DNA of 64,000 bases. Origin: Paramoeba atlantica. Lineage: Eukaryota > Discosea. Shown here piece by piece: positions 62,844-64,000 of this stretch. Each line of letters starts with the position of its first letter. The stretch's first letter is position 1. Under the pieces are notes generated by a model. That model did no database searches. It saw only the letters and a program-made list of their open reading frames with translations, and was not told where the DNA came from. The DNA lies in NCBI GenBank assembly GCA_977017575.1, contig CDRNVI010000167.1, positions 1 to 64,000 on the forward strand. The letters run 5' to 3'. The translations under genes were made by a program, and so were the position numbers.

Positions 62844-62918
62844 AAATCAGTTAAAGAACGAAGTTTTGAAATTTTGTCCAAGATTTTTTCTCCTTTCAGT
62901 TGATTGGCTCCTAAAAAC
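62844..62918 (-). CDS. LRR exon (copy B)
   Basis: Follows TTCCAAAAG and ends before GTAATTTT; 75 nt, encoding FLGANQLKGEKILDKISKL and five more residues. In copy A the same exon has TGA where CAA (Gln) stands here. Confidence 0.6.
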
Positions 62919-63223
62919 CTTTTGGAAAAGAAAGAAAGAAAAGAGAAAAGAAGAGAAGAGAAGAGAAGAAAAGAGAAAAGGAAAGGAAAGGAAAAGAAAG
63001 AAAAGGAAAAGAAAAAGAAAAGAAAGAAAAGAAAGAAAATGATAGAATTATTAAAAGAATAATAAAAGAAAAGAAAAATAATAAAATAATAAAATAATAA
63101 AATAATAAAATAATAAAATAATAAAATAATAAAATAATAAAATAATAAAATAATAAAATAAAATAAAATAAAATAAAAAATAAAAATAAAAATAAAAATA
63201 AAAAATAAAAATAAAAATAAAAT

Positions 63224-63255
<32 letters not shown>

Positions 63256-63257
63256 AC

Positions 63258-63329
63258 ATGATTTGGACATGATGAAGATGTTCAATTTCTGATGGAACAA
63301 TCCCTCTCAAAGTATTGTCAGAAAGATCT
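63258..63329 (-). CDS. LRR exon (copy B), altered 3' splice site
   Basis: 72 nt ending before GTTTTTTT, encoding DLSDNTLRGIVPSEIEHLHH and VQI. The base pair before it is CG, while copy A has AG (TCTAG). Confidence 0.6.
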
Positions 63330-63540
63330 CGAGAGGAGAAGAGAGAGAAGAAAGAAAAAGAGAAAAGAAAAAGAAAAAAGAGAGAGAAAAGTTAAAAGAA
63401 AAAAGAAAAAGAAAAAGAAAAAAGAAAGAAAAAGAAAAAAAAAAGAAAAAAAAAAGAAAAAGAAACAAATAAACATGAGAATTTCGGTTGGGGTCGTCCC
63501 ACTGAGATAGCCTGCCAAAAGCCTTTTTTAACAAAGAATA

Positions 63541-64000
63541 GAAAGAGAGAGAGAAGAGAGAAGAGAGAAGAGAGAAGAGAGAAGAGAGAAGAGAGAAGAG
63601 AGAAGAGAGAGAAGAGAGAGAAGAGAGAAGAGAAGAGAGAGAGAAGAGAGAAGAGAGAAGAGAGAAGAGAGAAGAGAGAAGAGAGAAGAGAGAAGAGAGA
63701 GAAGAGAGAGAAGAGAGAAGAGAAGAGAGAAGAGAAGAGAGAAGAGAGAAGAGAGAAGAGAGAAGAGAGAAGAGAAGAGAGAAAGAGAAAGAGGAGAGGA
63801 GAGAATGAGAAAGAGAAGAAGAAGAAGAAGAGAGAAAGAAAAAGAGAAAGAGAAAAGAAAGAGAGAAAAAGGGAAAAAGAAAAAGAAAAAAAAAGAGAAA
63901 AAAGAGAAAAAAAAAAGAGAAAAAAAGGGAAAAAGAAAAAAAGAAAAAAAAAAGAGAAAAAAAGGGAAAAAGAAAAAAAGAAAAAAAGAAAGAAAAAGAA
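63541..64000 (+). repeat. GAGAAGA microsatellite, runs off the window
   Basis: AGAGAAG seven-base words with occasional extra GA pairs to about 63785, then irregular GA and GAAAAA sequence to the end of the window. Confidence 0.95.

Larger units (their letters stand above)
61200..63540 (-). pseudogene. Leucine-rich-repeat gene, exon islands, copy B (mostly intact exons)
   Basis: Homologous throughout to 28.2-30.4 kb. Exons on the minus strand: 63475-63522 (48 nt), 63258-63329 (72 nt), 62844-62918 (75 nt), 62443-62514 (72 nt), 62142-62201 (60 nt) and 61802-61873 (72 nt). All keep the same phase (1 nt + codons + 2 nt), and introns of 170-350 nt are almost pure T/C on the coding strand. Examples are DLSDNTLRGIVPSEIEHLHH, LGANQLKGEKILDKISKL and FSKNSFTRPLPTEIRQLTNL. 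No stop is seen in the six exons, but the 3' splice site of the second is CG instead of AG, where copy A has AG. Two conserved downstream blocks (61630-61695; 61340-61400 with NVPEDDPILAE) may be further exons. The full gene, its start and other domains are not identified. Confidence 0.65.

Overview
This is a window of a nuclear genome from a eukaryote, most likely a unicellular AT-rich protist. It holds a complete eukaryotic rDNA unit (18S, 5.8S, 28S), pol III-type tRNA and 5S rRNA genes, polyubiquitin, an ADF/cofilin-type actin-binding protein and intron-split genes. All are read with the standard code (TGA and TAA both act as stops). I cannot name the lineage from sequence alone. Long purine- or pyrimidine-only tracts (GAAAAA, TTTTC and related) cover a large share of the window and produce most of the spurious open frames.

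Layout. 1-2.6 kb: a gag-like retroelement scrap, a compact 1.1-kb terminal-inverted-repeat transposon with a frameshifted DDE transposase, and unrecognised sequence. 2.57-4.25 kb: three minus-strand tRNA genes (Met-CAU, His-GUG, Gly-UCC). 4.5-11.35 kb: one rDNA unit, transcribed leftwards. 11.4-18.5 kb: low-complexity, repeatedly duplicated spacer with recurrent small hairpins and a tRNA-Arg relic. 18.6-20.3 kb: polyubiquitin (three units, the last missing its C-terminal RGG), 5S rRNA and tRNA-Arg(UCU). 20.6-25.3 kb: a decayed LTR-type element (gag, aspartic protease, two chromodomain-like segments) whose 5' end abuts the remains of an HSP70 gene. 25.8-30.5 kb: low-complexity DNA in which short minus-strand leucine-rich-repeat (LRR) exons sit as islands. 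31.3-34.4 kb: a second 5S gene, a frameshifted PB1/coiled-coil gene and a divergent ADF/cofilin gene. 35.5-38.9 kb: Ty1/copia-type remains. 39.8-48.4 kb: a highly uniform 381-bp dimeric satellite of about 22 copies. 48.4-52.5 kb: another gag remnant between direct repeats. 53.1-54.1 kb: an intact paralogue of the PB1 gene. 54.3-57 kb: purine/pyrimidine tracts. 57-61 kb: a foldback element and two reverse-transcriptase scraps. 61.2-63.5 kb: a second copy of the LRR exon locus. The window ends in GA-rich microsatellite.

The convincing protein genes are few: polyubiquitin, ADF/cofilin and PB1 copy B, with the PB1 A and LRR loci as partly decayed copies. The most interesting structures are the LRR loci, whose full-length exons are 72 nt in one intron phase and whose introns are simple sequence, the homogeneous dimeric satellite (a centromere or heterochromatin candidate), and two families of dispersed hairpins conserved in sequence and structure.
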